Notes under the pieces: model-generated
Database searches by the model: none
What the model was told of the DNA's origin: nothing
The model's input: the letters and a program-made list of their open reading frames with translations, nothing else
Translations under genes and position numbers: made by a program
In this document: piece after piece, positions 35,313 to 48,915 of the stretch
Layout: each line of letters starts with the position of its first letter
Position numbering within the stretch: position 1 is the first letter of the stretch
Origin: Prunella strophiata
Lineage: Eukaryota > Chordata > Aves > Passeriformes > Prunellidae
NCBI GenBank assembly: GCA_036583965.1
Contig: JAZBQD010000014.1
Span: 3,114,191-3,178,190 of the forward strand
Direction: 5' to 3'
DNA: 64,000 nucleotides

Positions 35313-38300
35313 ATTCTGTGTATATGGCCATCTCAACTGTGACATGTAAGTCCTACAATTGCACTGGAATGTTGCTCTGACTCTCTGATGGTTTGAGCCT
35401 CAGGCAGAGGGGAGAAGAAATGCTTCAGGTTCACTGTTGAGCATCTCATAGGAAAAACTGTTACCTGTAGGAGGGCTGCTACTGCCCTGCCACCATCAAA
35501 CCTGTGCAAGTGCTGCTCAGTGGAGCACAGCCCCTACAATTCCTTTGAACGTTTCCCATCTTGCTCTCTGCTTACCCAGGCTGTAATGCTCTGTGACAGC
35601 ACCTGAGAGCAGGGAGCAGCCATGAGCCGTCCTGCTGAGCTGCTCCAGGCAGCCCTGGCTCTTGGCAAGCCCAGGCAGCTGTGGCTGGAGCCTGGGTACC
35701 CTCTTTGAAGTGTGGCCACTCTCCCCAGCCCCGCTCCCTCCCCTGAGCTAGGTGTTAACACAAACATGGCCCCAGCCAAAAGACTTCCATTATTTATTGG
35801 AGGCTACTTTTCTGCCAGCTGCGCCCCAGACTGCAGGAGCTTTGAAGGAGCCCAACAACTGGGTATATGTCTCCAAAGATGCCATAAAAACCTGGTAGAA
35901 TGGCCATTGAAGGTGCACACGGGGCACCTTGTGAAAGCAACCCCTTGTGTCGGAGTGCCAAGAGAAACAGAGGTGCTGATGGTGACAGCCATTAATGCTC
36001 AGATAACAATGGGAACGTTTGTACATAAACTGCAAGCCACTCAGACTTGCCCTCCTCCCTGGTTTGCCTTTTTAAAAACAAAAGATTTTAGAGGGAAAAA
36101 AGGTGGAGGAGGGAGGCTTTCATTATTGCTGATCAGGGAGTATTGCTTGCATCTCTCCCGTGGCATATGTTCGTACGCCTGTGGGCTCGCGCACGGAGCT
36201 CTCGTTTCAAAGCTGAACAGCTCTCTTAGCTATTTTTCTTTTCCCCTCTTCAGGACTTCAAGGAGTGAGTAGGATGTAGTCTCAGAGTGAGGAGGCTTGG
36301 TTCTGTGCCAGGCACTACTGACTTGCCATGTAGTCCCTGAGTAAGTCACCTCACCTCTCTTCTCCTTCATCCTGCCACCTGTAAAAAAGAGAGTGTGATG
36401 TTCTCCTTCCTTTGTTTAATTAACTGGCAGTGCTTTAAAAATTCATAGACTGAAAGCCTTCACATCACTCCTCTTTTTTTTTCTTTTTAATTAAAACCTA
36501 ATTTACTTCAGGGCATTGTAGAAACCTCCAGAAACATGAGATTTGAGTCTTATCTTACATGATTACTGTAACCTCTCTGCTTTAAATGACTTCCATCACT
36601 GAGAGTGCCAGCCTGCCTATTGCAGCTGGAATAAGAAGGCAGTCCTCACCCAGCAAGGCTCATCACTGGGCCTTTTCTGAGCTCTTCTGGGAAAGTCCAG
36701 CTTCACTGAGGGCTGTGAGAAGGAGCTTTTACCTTAGGTCACACAAAGTGGGCATCTTCCCAAAGCAGGGATGGAATTTGTAGGGTATTGTAAAATAATC
36801 CAAGTCGTGGGGAATGGGTGAGGAGAAAACCACACTGCTGCCTACCAGGCCCTGCTTTCTGGTGGTTACTTGTCTTATGCTTTAATTTGCCTGTATTTAT
36901 AACATGGCAACTTAAAAGCTGGAGATGGAAAGGGATGCCTGGGTCTTTCAGTTTGCTTTTTTTTTTTGCTGCAAAGCTGCCTCCTAGGTCATGTCTCCTG
37001 TTTTATGTATTGGCACAATTGGCAGAAAGGAGCAGAGAGGTGACCAAAATAAGGACATTTGGCCACCCCAGAGATCCCCATTCACACTTTTTCTGTAAGC
37101 CCTTTCAGGTAGCAGCTGGGAACTGATTCTGTGATTCCTGCTAATTTGAATATAAGCCATTTTTGTATGCAAAGGATTGCTGACACCAGCAAGTTTCACT
37201 GTAATGATTACTATGGAAACGTTTATCTATAAATATAAAATTCTTTAAAGCTTAGCCTTTTATCTTTATAGAAAAAGGCCTGTTTATGTCACTTCTAAGC
37301 TCCCAGCTTTAATGTAGACATGAGCTGTTCTCATGCCAAACAAGATAACCTTAGTGTTAGAGCTGTGTGAGCTTTGAAACATGGGAATTCGAGCTAAAAC
37401 TATTATTTTTTTTAATACAATATTAATAGCTGAATGGAAAAATATTTTAAAATGCCTCTCTAAGCCCCAAAGCTCTAGTTCACTTGCAGTCTTCTTTTCT
37501 ATGTTTTATTGTAATGTTTCTTGTGTGGGGTGGCTGCTTTCAAGTGCCAGTCAGTCCTTGCACTCTGTGTGAGTGTGTGCACATACACCATGGGTGTGTG
37601 GCATGGTGAGGGCTGGGGGAGGAGTAAAAATGGACAAACTCCTTACTCATTAGCCTTTTGCCTTTGTGCTCATAGGTTTTGGTCTTCAAAGCCTTCAAAT
37701 ATGGATTGTGAGTTTAGGGCCTCAAAATATGTTTTGGGTTTTTTTGGCTAAACGACACACACACACAAAAAAAAGACAAGATTTTAAGTTAATAAGATTA
37801 AGGGGTTTGTTATTTAAAACCTAGAGTGAAAAGGGTGTATTAGTAAGATGAAGAGTAGTAGTTTTTTCTTTGTATTTCTATCTAAGAATTTTTTAAAACT
37901 ATTTTTCCTTGACTTTGACAATTACACTTGGGACATATCTATATTAACATAGGGTTTTTTCAAACATACACACTAATACCACAAGAACCCACATTTGCAT
38001 GCTACTCTAAAGCTATTCCATTAAAAGTATTCTCAAATAAGATGGAGTCATGGGGTTAAGTAGTACAGATTTAGGGTCAAAACTTAAATGTTCCAAAATG
38101 TTTTCAGAATCAGGTCCCCACAGACTTTGGGAACAGAACTCATGACATCCACAGAGTGAAATCATAGCTGATGATGATCAGAAGGTTAATTTGTTATTCA
38201 TTGCCAAAAAGCAATTGATAGCAGCAACCTTGTCTACAAGGGCACAATTCATATATATGTATTGAAGTTTCTCTTTGTGTAGGTTTTGATTATTAATACT

Positions 38301-39655
38301 GATGATTTTTTTTTTTGTTCCACTTTTGGGTGGAATGAGAAAAAGGGCAGTTAAATATTTTGTTTAAAATTCAGCACTAGCCTCATGAGCTAGAACTAAG
38401 AAGTCAAGTTCAAGGATAGAGGGGGCTTTAAGCTACCTTTTGTTCTTCCAGTTTTATGGGAGAATTAGGGAGATCCTTGGCATAATTTAGACACTGGGTA
38501 GAGTAATCTTTTACATTAAAATGTCTTTCCTGGGTTGTTCTGGGGTCTGTAGTTCCTCCTGTGCAGGAATTGGTGAGGGCATCCTGTGCTACAGGACTGA
38601 AGAGGCTTCTGGCAGTGAGACATGGTCTGATCCTCCCCTTTGAGCCTCCCTTTGTTCATTCCCTGTCCTTGCTTTCTCTCCCCAGTGCACTGTTAATAAA
38701 GCCCTCTGAAATTTTAGCTGGAAGTGCAGACAAGCCATCCCAGACCTCTGCCTGCCCTCGCTGTGCTCTTCCAAGCTCACTCCCAGTGTCAAGCTCTGGG
38801 AAGAGCAGCAGTCAGAGGAGTCAATGGGGCACTGTCAGGAACTGCACAGATTGCCTGGAAATAAAAGATCTGAGAGCCAGCATTAAACTCTTAAATAGGA
38901 CATGCAGTAAAAGCACAACAATACGCTGATGGTTCCCATAGGGCTGAGGAAAAATCAAATGGTAAATATCTCATATTGGATTCAGAGAAATACTTCCAAA
39001 TTTAGAAGCTCATTTGAAGCCTATCCCAATAATTCAAACTTGTTGGATCTGTAAAATTAGCCTGTAAATCTCACAGGAAAGGCTGTGGGGTATTTCAGCA
39101 CTTTCATTTGTACTCCTGGCAGGAGTGTTGAGTATTAGTATAAAAACATAAAAATGACCATGAAAGTAACTTTTAAAGCAGTAGCAGCTTTTTATTCTCT
39201 TTCAAATCCTACAGAAAGGATTAGAGTTGTGGGAAAAGATTTAGCTTACTTTCTATTCAGTCCTAATTGGCTTGCCCAGCCTTGATATATTAAACCATCC
39301 ATTGTTAATGCCTTTATCACGTCTTTATTTCTCGTCCTGTCTCAAGGTTCAGATCACGGTCATCAATCCTCACCAGGAGAGAGTCTCCTTTCCTGGAGGG
39401 TTTCCTTGCAAATGCAGCAGTGGTTTAAACTGGGAGGACTGAGGGCAGGGCCTCACCATCGGTCACTGGTACCTGGAAGGAGAGGTCTGGATGGAGTTCC
39501 CTAAGTCAGGACAGGAATTTCTCTGCTCTCCTTCTCACAAGCTCTGCTCACTGTGGTGCTTCCAGCAGCACCATAATCAGGAGCAAACTGCTGGAATCTT
39601 TGGGATGTTAAGTGTTCCCTACTGGAAACCTCTCAGAGTCCAGCAGGATGTGGGG
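35313..39655. other. Unique non-coding sequence, no gene recognised
   Basis: The plus-strand open frame at 35712-36272 (186 codons) is the longest non-repeat frame here. I recognise no family, domain or signal in it, and minus-strand frames overlap it, so I do not call it. A CpG-rich patch lies at 36155-36205. At 38690-38706 CACTGTTAATAAAGCCC carries a polyadenylation-type AATAAA and might be the end of an unrecognised LTR or transcript. Confidence 0.5.
37207..37220. promoter_or_regulatory. RFX-type X-box-like motif
   Basis: ATTACTATGGAAAC matches the palindromic RFX consensus at all informative positions but two. It sits in an AT-rich unique block at 37130-37330. A single motif match in a long window has limited weight. 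Confidence 0.25.
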
Positions 39656-39745
39656 AAATCAAAAATCATTGGTTGGAAGGGACTTTACAGATCATTTAGT
39701 TCCAGCTTCCCTGCCTGAGGGCTGGCTAGCATTTCTGGAGGATAT
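39656..39745 (-). mobile_element. CR1 LINE fragment (3' portion, decayed)
   Basis: AATCATTGGTTGGAAGGGAC (39664-39683), followed by TTTACAGATCATTTAGTTCC, is the CR1 3'-terminal region read in antisense, the same block seen better preserved at 62647-62700. The following sequence diverges quickly. This is a 5'-truncated, old copy with no coding capacity. Confidence 0.75.
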
Positions 39746-41685
39746 GTGAGAGTAACCCTGCTACCACCAGATACACTGATGCTAGTGGGATGCCTTGTCC
39801 TTCCTCTAGGAGATCAAGGAAGAGACTATGTGACAGTAAAGAAAAACCCAGCAAATTTTGCCTTCTCTGGCAGAAATATGTAAAACTGCCAGGCAGACTC
39901 TACCAAGAAGGGGTAAAAATGCAAGGCAGGTCTGCCCTGTGTGGTCACACTGGAATATTCTGAGGAGGTTCATGTGCCTTTGGGCATCCTGGAGATGTCC
40001 ACACCACTGTTCTGGCATGGCTGTGTCACACAGAACAAGGTCTGCATCTGCCACAGGTGTATCTACACCTCCATGAATTTTTGGCCTGAGGCTTAGGGGG
40101 ACACACAGGTCACAGCTCAGTCATTCTCTTCTTTGCTGCCATGTGGTAACAAACACCAGCCTTCCTGATGTGCATGGAGCTTGAGGGTTTTAACCTTCTT
40201 CATCAAGTGAGAGTGGAAGAGATGAATTATCTGAGGAACTAACCCATAAGGCTGGACAGTTTTACAAGCCAAGAGCTAGAAGGTGCTCTCTCTAAATTAA
40301 ACACGTTGCTGTGTTTCTTTGGATTCTGTTTCCATGTAGTTTGTGATGGGAGTACCTGTTTCCATTTACAAATGGATAAACACAAGAATACATTTGCTCT
40401 TCCAGCTCTCTGCAAAAATGTTGGCCAGCATGGCTGGCTGACAAGGGGGGGCCCAATGTACCTGGAATAATATGAAACACCTTTTTTGTATGTATTAGTT
40501 TACATACTGTGCTCAGGAAACAGAGTACAGAAACTTCCTTAAACCTGCAGGAACAATAGCTATTGTTGATTGTTGATGTGGCATGAGCTCATATCCAGGA
40601 TACAGTGAGAAAGGAACTCCTGACTACTGTGAATAATACACTTCTTAACTCCTGGTGTGAAAGAATGTATTTATTGTTTTTCCAAGGAGAGATGGAGAAA
40701 TAGGGCTTTAAAAAGAGGACTTTGCTTGGCAGGACAAAATCTGTGGATTGTTTTTTCTTTTTTTTTCCCCTCTTAAAAACTCAATTAAGGAATTTCTTAT
40801 GGAAGAAAAAAATTTTATAGTCCAGTTCCCAACAGTCTGTGTTGAAATCTATTTTGAATTTGAGTGTATAATATGAGAATGATAAGATTAGTGGGACAGA
40901 TCTGTAAAGCTCTTCTTTCTAACTGTTTTTTTTCTTGCCTTCATCTGCAGTGGGGGTGGAAAACTCTACACCACACAGAGCTCAAAGCTCTTGGTCAAAG
41001 TTATCCAGGAATACATTTCCCTGGATTTTGCAGAGTTGATTAGGGTGAAGGAGCTTCTTTAATGCTACACTCTGTCAGTCCTTTAGGAGCACAGCCTTAG
41101 TTGTTTGAAAAAGAAATTTGCAGAACCCTGGCTGTTCTATCTCAACCTGACACTTAGACTAGATTTAGTGGATACTCATGGCTAAATTGTGCACTACAAA
41201 AGGAAAGGCCTTGAAGGGAGTCTAATCTTTAAATGGAATGTGCCAGTTAAAACACAGCAGTGGGAGTTAGGGGGCTCTGCAGCATTTCTGATACTGTGGC
41301 ACCACTCAGGTCCCTTTGCAGAGGAAAAGGCTCCTGTGTGTCCTGTGGATCCTCCAAGGAGCATTACCTCTTTTCATCCTTTAATGCTTCCCTAGAGAGC
41401 CATCTGGAGTACTTTGGGCATGTGGAGCTTTGTCACATACATCATTTTATTGCAACGTTATCCTCTGCACAGCTCTGCTGCCGTGGGTGTTGGGGTCACA
41501 GGGAGGGCTTGCAGGAGTCTGGACTGTGTAACCCTGGAGCCAAATCCCCACTCCCTGCTTGGTCACTCGGGGTGGGCACTCACCCCTCTGCACTCCCACT
41601 CCTGCCAAAAGCACCCAGGCAATGCCTCTGAGGTTCCCCTGGAAAACTGAGTCACCTCTCCTTGCTCCCAAGATAAAAGGAAGTG

Positions 41686-41941
41686 GACATCTGTTGCTGT
41701 AGGACATGAAACGTGACACAGACAGCAGCTCTTTCTAAGAAAAGAGAGGTTTATTGATTTCTGACTCCAATTTATAGCTCCCTGAAGTGCCAGTGTCACT
41801 GGAGGGTGACAGTGCCACCTCCCCAATGGCACTGGGCAACCCAACAGTCCATCAAGTTGCTCGTCCCCCCATAAAAGAATGTAAACAATAAGTTATTTAC
41901 ATAAAGTGTGTGAGAAAGTTCTGTACAAAAATGCAAACATC
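41686..41941 (-). mobile_element. Probable solo LTR with imperfect target duplication
   Basis: On the minus strand the 244-bp stretch 41935-41692 begins TG and ends CA. It contains TATAAATT (41776-41769) and, about 14 bp further on, AATAAA (41755-41750), the close TATA/polyA-signal arrangement seen in some retroviral LTRs. The flanking hexamers are GACATC (41686-41691) and AACATC (41936-41941), identical in five of six positions. The interior resembles a passerine LTR as I recall it. No internal retroviral sequence adjoins. Confidence 0.5.
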
Positions 41942-42186
41942 AGAAGGCTTTAGAAAAATTTAAAAAATCAGGGCAACAGGACATCCAGAATTATTATTTT
42001 TTTAAAAAAGTCTCCTGTGCCAAAGTCTGATTTTAACTACCCAATTGGTAACTTCAGTTGTTCTGTGCATTAATGTTGCTGTACAGGTGTCTTGTAAGGG
42101 CAGCTATTAAGCCTTGCAGTGACACTTAAATGAAATAGTAAATTTAAAATCCCAATAAATTCTAAGCTCCAATGTATAGGAAAAGT

Positions 42187-42216
42187 TGTTTGTTTGTTTT
42201 TTTTTTTTTTTTTTTT
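42187..42216. repeat. GTTT/poly-T tract
   Basis: Two to three GTTT units run into a run of more than 20 T. Simple repeat. Confidence 0.85.
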
Positions 42217-45200
42217 AATAGTGGTATATATGGTCTGAGGCACCAGTTTCCTTTAGAATTATGAATTATTGGCTACTGCACTGCATAGGTGTCCCAGAAA
42301 TAAAAATGCAGTCACATGCTCCAATCCAGAACTGAAAAATGGAGAATGACCTTTGAGGGGTTATTTTTTAAATTTCTCTTAGTCACTTGTCCTTATTAAA
42401 CTGAACCACTCTTGGAATATCAAAGTCTTTGGCTAACTTTTTTCATAACTAACTCTTGGTTGGAGATAACTCAGATTTTTCTTTTTAAATATGTGCACTT
42501 TGCATGTGCTTTGCAGAGAACATGGCATTCTTTTGGTTCCTTGCTTGCAGGGCTTTAAAAATAAACCCAGTGCAATGTTGCAAATGAGATTAGATACGTA
42601 GTTTGACTTTTTTTTTCTTCCAAATTTTAATGAAAAATTTAAATAACTTACTACCAAACATGCCTGGGAAGTTTGTGCAGCAGGTGCGAGGGAAAAGGGG
42701 TCCAGTTCAAGTTGGTCTCTCCAAAGTGGCCAGAATTTGGCCAAATCAGGCTGGAGCTGCTGCACACTTAGGCCCAGCTCTTTTCCAGGTGAAAAGCAAA
42801 AAACTTTGGGTGACACTTGATCTGTGGCCTTTTTGACTTTCTCACTTTAAGGGCACAGAGGAAAGGGCTGAGAATCAAACCTGAATCCCTGCAGGGGGAA
42901 GCTGTGAAGCTGCTCCACAGCATGGGGGTGCCAAGGCTGTGCCCTTGCAGGGGCACCTGGGCAGAGGCTGTGCCCTGGTTCAGAGCCCTGGTTCACACCC
43001 AGGAGTGACCTCCAGCCTGTCAGCAGCAAGGGCAAATCCCTCTTACCAACCACACTCAGGCTTGTGGTGACCTCCAGCCAGGGCTCCCCCAGCAGAAATG
43101 CACCCATGCAGGGCTAAAACCTCTTGCCAAAGGGACAGTGCCCCTTGCCAAAGCTCCCCCAGCAGAGATGTGTCAAACCCACCCATCAGAAATGGGGCTG
43201 TGTTCTGCTGTCTGAAAGACAGGCACTTTTAAAATTAGCTTGGGTTTAAAGTGAACGATAGAATGAGCCTGGTCCTTTTCTATTGGTTCACCAACAGCCA
43301 ATTCCCTGTGGGGTTTTCTGGTAGAAAATTAGGGCCAGTTTGTCTATTGGTGGTTAAAAATCACACCACTTAGTCTTCATTATTTCAGCACTTTCTAGCC
43401 TTATAGCATTCTTCAACACTACTGCCTGTAATACAATGTTTGTGATTCATGTGTGATGGCGAGAAAAATTGTCTCGTTTGAGGAAAGAAAACCCATCACA
43501 CTTGACAGACAGAATTAAATGTAATAATCTTTAAGAATGCAGAAACTTTGCTGATTTCAGAACCCTTCTTTGAATGTTCATATTCCATGACAGCCAGCTC
43601 ATGTAGTATGAATCTGAGCAAGGAGAGAAGCAGGTTTAGAACGAATTTTGTAGGGTTATTTTTGTTTCCTTGGGAAGCCACGGAGATGTTGGTTTAGCAA
43701 GTTGCAGCTTTGACTCCAAGGTTATATATTCTGCACTTTCCACTGTATAATCCAGCTACAAAAGCTGCTGTAAAGGCTGGCTCTCAGATGTCCAAGGGCA
43801 ACCTTGCCAAAAAGGAATGACAAAACATTCCTTCCTAATGGGATAAGCCTCCCTCTCCAACCTTCTGATGTGTTTGTATCTCCTCCGATTATTTTACAAC
43901 AAAAAATAGGAGTTGCTGCACCAAAAGTGCTGGAAATACTTAATCCTCCCATGCCAGGTTTTTCCTGCTGATCTTGTTGCCAGGTCTCTACCAATGTTTG
44001 TAGACCTTCTTCTTCTCCCCCCTCTCCTGCTTAGATTCCCATGAAAGAAACAGAGTGTAGCTCAGTACCCAAACCTGGCTGTTGTGGGATGGCACTGAGG
44101 CAAATAAATAGTTCACAGAACCTGTTTTTATTTTTTAGCAAATAGATCAAGCACTTCTATTAGTACAAATAGCATCAGTATCTGGGACTGAAGGAGGATT
44201 CCAGTCAGTGTGATTCTCTGCAGGGAACACTTGGCATCTGGGGCTGCCTCTTCAGTATTAGGGTGAATGACTGAAGTGCATCATGAGAAGCTTTTTCTTT
44301 CTTCTGTTGTACTCCACAGGAGCTTTTGTCACAAGCATGAGGCTGGTGACAAATGGTACTTACCCATTATGTGTTTGCAAGCCTTAAAATAACTGTTGTC
44401 CTCAAGATCCAGCAACTCACACATCAGAAAGGAAAAGTATTTTCCTTACCTCCACAATCACTCTTTATTTATTTTTGCAAGTTTAAATGAGGAGGTGGAA
44501 GGTGATTTCCCACCGTGATCTAGGCTGTGGTTGAGTTTTGCAAAGTTCAGAGGAAAAAGAAATATTCAAAAAGCTAAGTAACATTTTGTCATCTGGGTTC
44601 TGGTCCAAGTACACAGCTTAGGGAGCTCTCCCAAAAGAAGTTACAGCAGTGTTGATGGGTGCTGGGGTATCAAAAAGATCCTTGTACAGGTTGTCCAGAG
44701 TTCCCAGTCCCCATCACCATGACATCTGCAGCAGTACCTGCAGAAAAATGACCACATTTGTCTGGTATGGTTAGAGGCCATATACCACATAAGAAGAAGC
44801 CAGAGTGAGTGATTCTTGTTAAAATAGCCTGTGATTTTTGTTAAAATAGCTGCCTTTTAAGGCATGTTTTTAGATGTGTGTGAAACGAACATATTTGGGG
44901 TTTCTGAGAAGCATTCTAAGTGTACCAGAGTAGTTAAAATATCATTCTCTATGCACAAGGGGACAGACTCTTAAATTAACTTTCTACCTTGTTGGCTTCA
45001 TTTTTGTGACTACCAAAATTCTTTTAATACACCCTTGATCTATACTTGGATAAGCAATTTTTTTTAATGCAGGCATAATTCAGCTTTCCAGACTACCTGA
45101 AGGCATACTTATCTGTGGTATAATGCAAAATTCAGAGCAGACATTGTTTTGCCTTTCTTTACTTCTTTAAAAAATACAATAGTTCCCATCCAAAAGAATT

Positions 45201-45800
45201 CCTTTGGTCAGCCTGGTGTGCTGCAGAATAATCCAGCTGCTGTGGTTATGAGCTTCAGCCTAGATAAAGACAGAGGTGTAGTGAGATAAGCATCAACATG
45301 AGAGATCTCTGGTTTGTAGTTTACAGGAGCGTCACCATCAGGATGGAATTGCAGGACAGTGCAGAAAGCATTTGCATAGCAGATAATAAAGACAACATAT
45401 AACCCAAAACTTCTCTGCCACAGTCAATGTAGATAAGTGAATGGAAAACTGATAGTAGGGAGGAGGCCTCTTGCAGCTTGCTCTGGTTCTTTTAAGTGTC
45501 AGGCATTCAGAGTCATCACCAACAGTGATCTGATGACTTCAGTTTCATCAAAGCATTGCAATTCCTCTGCAAAGCTGCTGCAGACAATTCAGCAAGGGGA
45601 GGTGGATCCACAGAGCTCCTGAGAGGGCACTGAAACCAGATCCATTTGTGGCAGCTGCCCTTCTCAAAGCCATCCCAAAAAAACAGGCATGGTTTTGCCA
45701 GGACTGACCCTATCCACTTTCCTTTCAGCTTTAGTGTTGCAAGTGACTTGGAAAAAAAAATTGTATTTGTGACACAGCTTTATGTTGCTATGCCATGTGG

Positions 45801-45872
45801 TGTTTTTTGTGGTTTTTTTTTTGGTTTTTTTTTTTTTTGTTTTTTTTTTTTGTTTTTTTGTTTTTTTTTTTG
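45801..45872. repeat. T-rich tract with isolated G
   Basis: About 72 bp of T-runs broken by single or double G. It yields Phe/Val/Cys frames on this strand and Lys/Thr/Gln frames on the other, which account for the four overlapping open frames here. Confidence 0.9.
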
Positions 45873-48800
45873 TAAATGCCAAGCTTTTGGAAGCTCTCCA
45901 GTATTTCCAGTATTTGCACTCTTTGCATCCATCTCTACTGCTGCTATTTGGAGCTGTTGCACTTCAGTCCATTAAATTATAACAACCCCTTTTTTCAGAG
46001 AGCAACTGACTCCATTTCAGCAATTAGGTGCCTTTCAGACGTGGGAGACTGAGTCTCCAGTGCTATGAATGACTTTTTAATTATGGGGGGAAATGCAAGA
46101 ATTTCAAAAGGAAAAGCAAGTGTCCCTTTCCTCAGCTTTTCTCCCACCTGTAGTTCTGCATCCTGCCTTTGGTTCTGTGTCCATACAGCACAACAGACAA
46201 GAGCACAGCCTGTTTGGAGGTGGCTTTTTAAACTACCCCTCTAGAATGGGAGCAATCCAAATGAGAATTACAAAATTTAATAGTACACAGGAAGAGTACA
46301 AGTCCAGAACACTTCAAATCCCAGTTGACCACTCAAATTCAGAAGATACTGGCTGTTTTGTACTGCCAATATTGTTTCTAGTGTTGAGAAGGAAATTGAG
46401 ATTTGGAATTAGGTGGAAACTTTCAAGTTTGTGTTGATAAAGAGGAGGATCCTGCATTCCTTGTGAGTTTGCTGTGAGGTTTAGTAAAGAACCTGCTTCA
46501 GGCTGCTTTGTGAGCTGGCAATGCCCAGCATAATTTCCATTTTGTATGGTCGACATCCCTTACAATAAAGGAACTAGACGAGAACAGGATGGGTGAGAAA
46601 TTGAGTTGAGGGGGAGCTCCCTAATTTCTGGAGGTAGTTTCTGGCATGCCCAGATGGAGGAGGACAACAGCTCTGCATCACTGTGGGTCATGGCTTAGCT
46701 TTATTTTTGGGCACTCAGCAGGAAGCTGTGACCAGGGCTTTTTTTCATTAATGTTTCTTAAGGCCCTCCTTTTCCCAAATGGAAACAAAGGAGTTTAGCA
46801 GAGACATAAAGCTATGAAACTAATTCAAACTATTTCCTTTGCAGTGCTGTGCACTAGCAGTGTGTCAGAGCACTGCTTTCAAGTCAGGTGAACACTCATG
46901 TCCTTGTGAGTGGCTGTGTGTGGGGAAAAGCCAGCTGTTCAGAGACAAAAAATGTTTAAGGAGAATGTACAATAAAGAGCTAACTGGCAATAATTTGGCT
47001 TGTTTTGCATCTAGCTGGTAATTTTGTCCCTAAGTTAAATATGGTTCAGGTGGGGCTGCTCCTTTTAGGATGAACAGTTGAGTGTGGGACAGCAGTTTCC
47101 AACCTGCAGTGGCCAGGTGGAAGTAAGGTGAGTGTGAGGAGCAGGAATGTGAGACTGATGCTGCAAAGGCAGAGAGCAGGGTGCAAACCCCACAGTCAGA
47201 TCTCTAGAAATGGGAATGAGTGCCTCCTAAGCACCAGAGAGGACTTTCTTATCTGTGCAGTTTGCTGCAAAGCAGAGCCATTAATTTCTTGAACACATGC
47301 TTGGAAGCAATGACCTACTTGCAGGAATGTAGCTAACAGGGGAAGACTGGGGTATAAACCTTTTTTATTTCTGTTCTGCTTTGCCTACCCTCTTTTGAGT
47401 TTTCTCCACTTAGAGCCAGCTAATTAGTTTATAATCTAATTAAATGTGGCTTTTTATTCCAGTTTGGTCACCTTTAGGGAGCTGGCTCTATGGAGAAGCT
47501 CTGGGAAGATGAAGTTCAAAGCTGTAACTGATGAGGGATCCCACTGGATTCTGTCCCCTGCCTCGTGCAGGGAGACCCAGCCTGCACAGCTTGCTGCCAC
47601 TTCATTTTTGGGCAGTGGTGGAGCCCAAATCCATCCCCACCCCAATTCTGGCAGTGCAGAGAAAGGAGCTGGTGGAGGCCAACAGCTCCAGGATGCTGGG
47701 CCAGGCTGTGTTCCTGTTCTTAATCAGAGTAGGAACAACAGCCCTTGCATTAAATCTGCAACTCTGGTTGTTCTGGGTGGAACATTTTTGTTCCAAAACC
47801 CTTGAATCCCAGGCTTGCTGATTCTGGTGTTGGTGCTGTTGCATATATTCCCATTCTGGAGCTACCTCTGACCTCCAGGTAGGCTGGTAACTCTGAAAAA
47901 TAACCAAACCATCTACAATACAGCTGGGCATAGGAATGCCTGGCTGGCATCTTAGAAAATGAAAAGGGGATTTTGGAGAAACACTTCCTATTAATTCATG
48001 CTGCCAGCTGGTCCTGGAATTCCTGTGGATATTACTGGGAGTCAGTCATCTAATTATGAAGGGCCTTCAGTGACCCATTTGATTCTCTTACACAAAGACA
48101 CTTAGAATCACAAGTTTCAGGAGCTTTATTTGTCAGCTCTGCCTCCCTATAAATTTACTGCTGTCCGTCCACCTCTTAGAAGGGAATATTTTATATTAAA
48201 GACATTCATGCAGATTTTATTGTTGGGCTTGCTGTTAGTTATTTATTTCTAAAGTTGACTCAAGGTTAGAACTGACTGCAGGCACTGGAATGGTGATTTC
48301 TTATCATAACTAGTATCTAAGCAAAAATCTCATTTTCATCTGGTTTTGAAAAATCTTGGCCTTCAGATTTTATTGTAAAGTTCTTAGTAGGTCATCCAAT
48401 TAATAGATTGACCTATATTTATTTCATTTCTCTTGCTACAAGTTAATTTTGACCTCTGGAACTCGGAGAAATAAAGCACAAAATAATGCATCAGATAAAA
48501 GAAACTATTGCAATGTAGGCTGAGAAGCCAAAGCTTCTCAGGGCAAAGGTGGCAGGGGAGAAGGCACAGCACATCATTTCTGGTGGTGATATTCATGGCT
48601 TCTCACAGTAAGTGCATTCAAATACATTTCTAGCAACTCACAGTTGCTTCTTATGGATGAGGGGGATTAGCAGTAACAGGAGGTAGGACTTTAAAGTGAA
48701 AATGTATTAAAATAGCCTGCTTACAAAGGAGCATGGCTCCTGCAATCTTTCCAGGGCTTGCATCTTCACTGCTCTGTACTGTGTTTGCATCAATACAGAA

Positions 48801-48890
48801 ATTTGTATTTGCAGCCTGTAGGAGTTTAACTTAGCACCTGCTGCCACCTTATTTAGAGGACTGGATGTTTTCTCGCTGTTTGGTTTTTGG

Positions 48891-48915
48891 GTTTTGTTTT
48901 GTTTTTTTTTTTTTT
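48891..48915. repeat. GTTTT/poly-T tract
   Basis: Two GTTTT units followed by 14 T. Simple repeat. Confidence 0.85.

Noticed and set aside
35712..36272. 186-codon plus-strand frame
   Set aside because: No domain, signal peptide or known family is visible, minus-strand frames overlap it, and no convincing splice context was found. It could still be an exon-bearing or conserved block.
38690..38706. AATAAA-containing segment as the 3' end of a gene
   Set aside because: A lone AATAAA without an upstream coding region or a downstream GU-rich pattern is not enough. It may belong to an unrecognised LTR.
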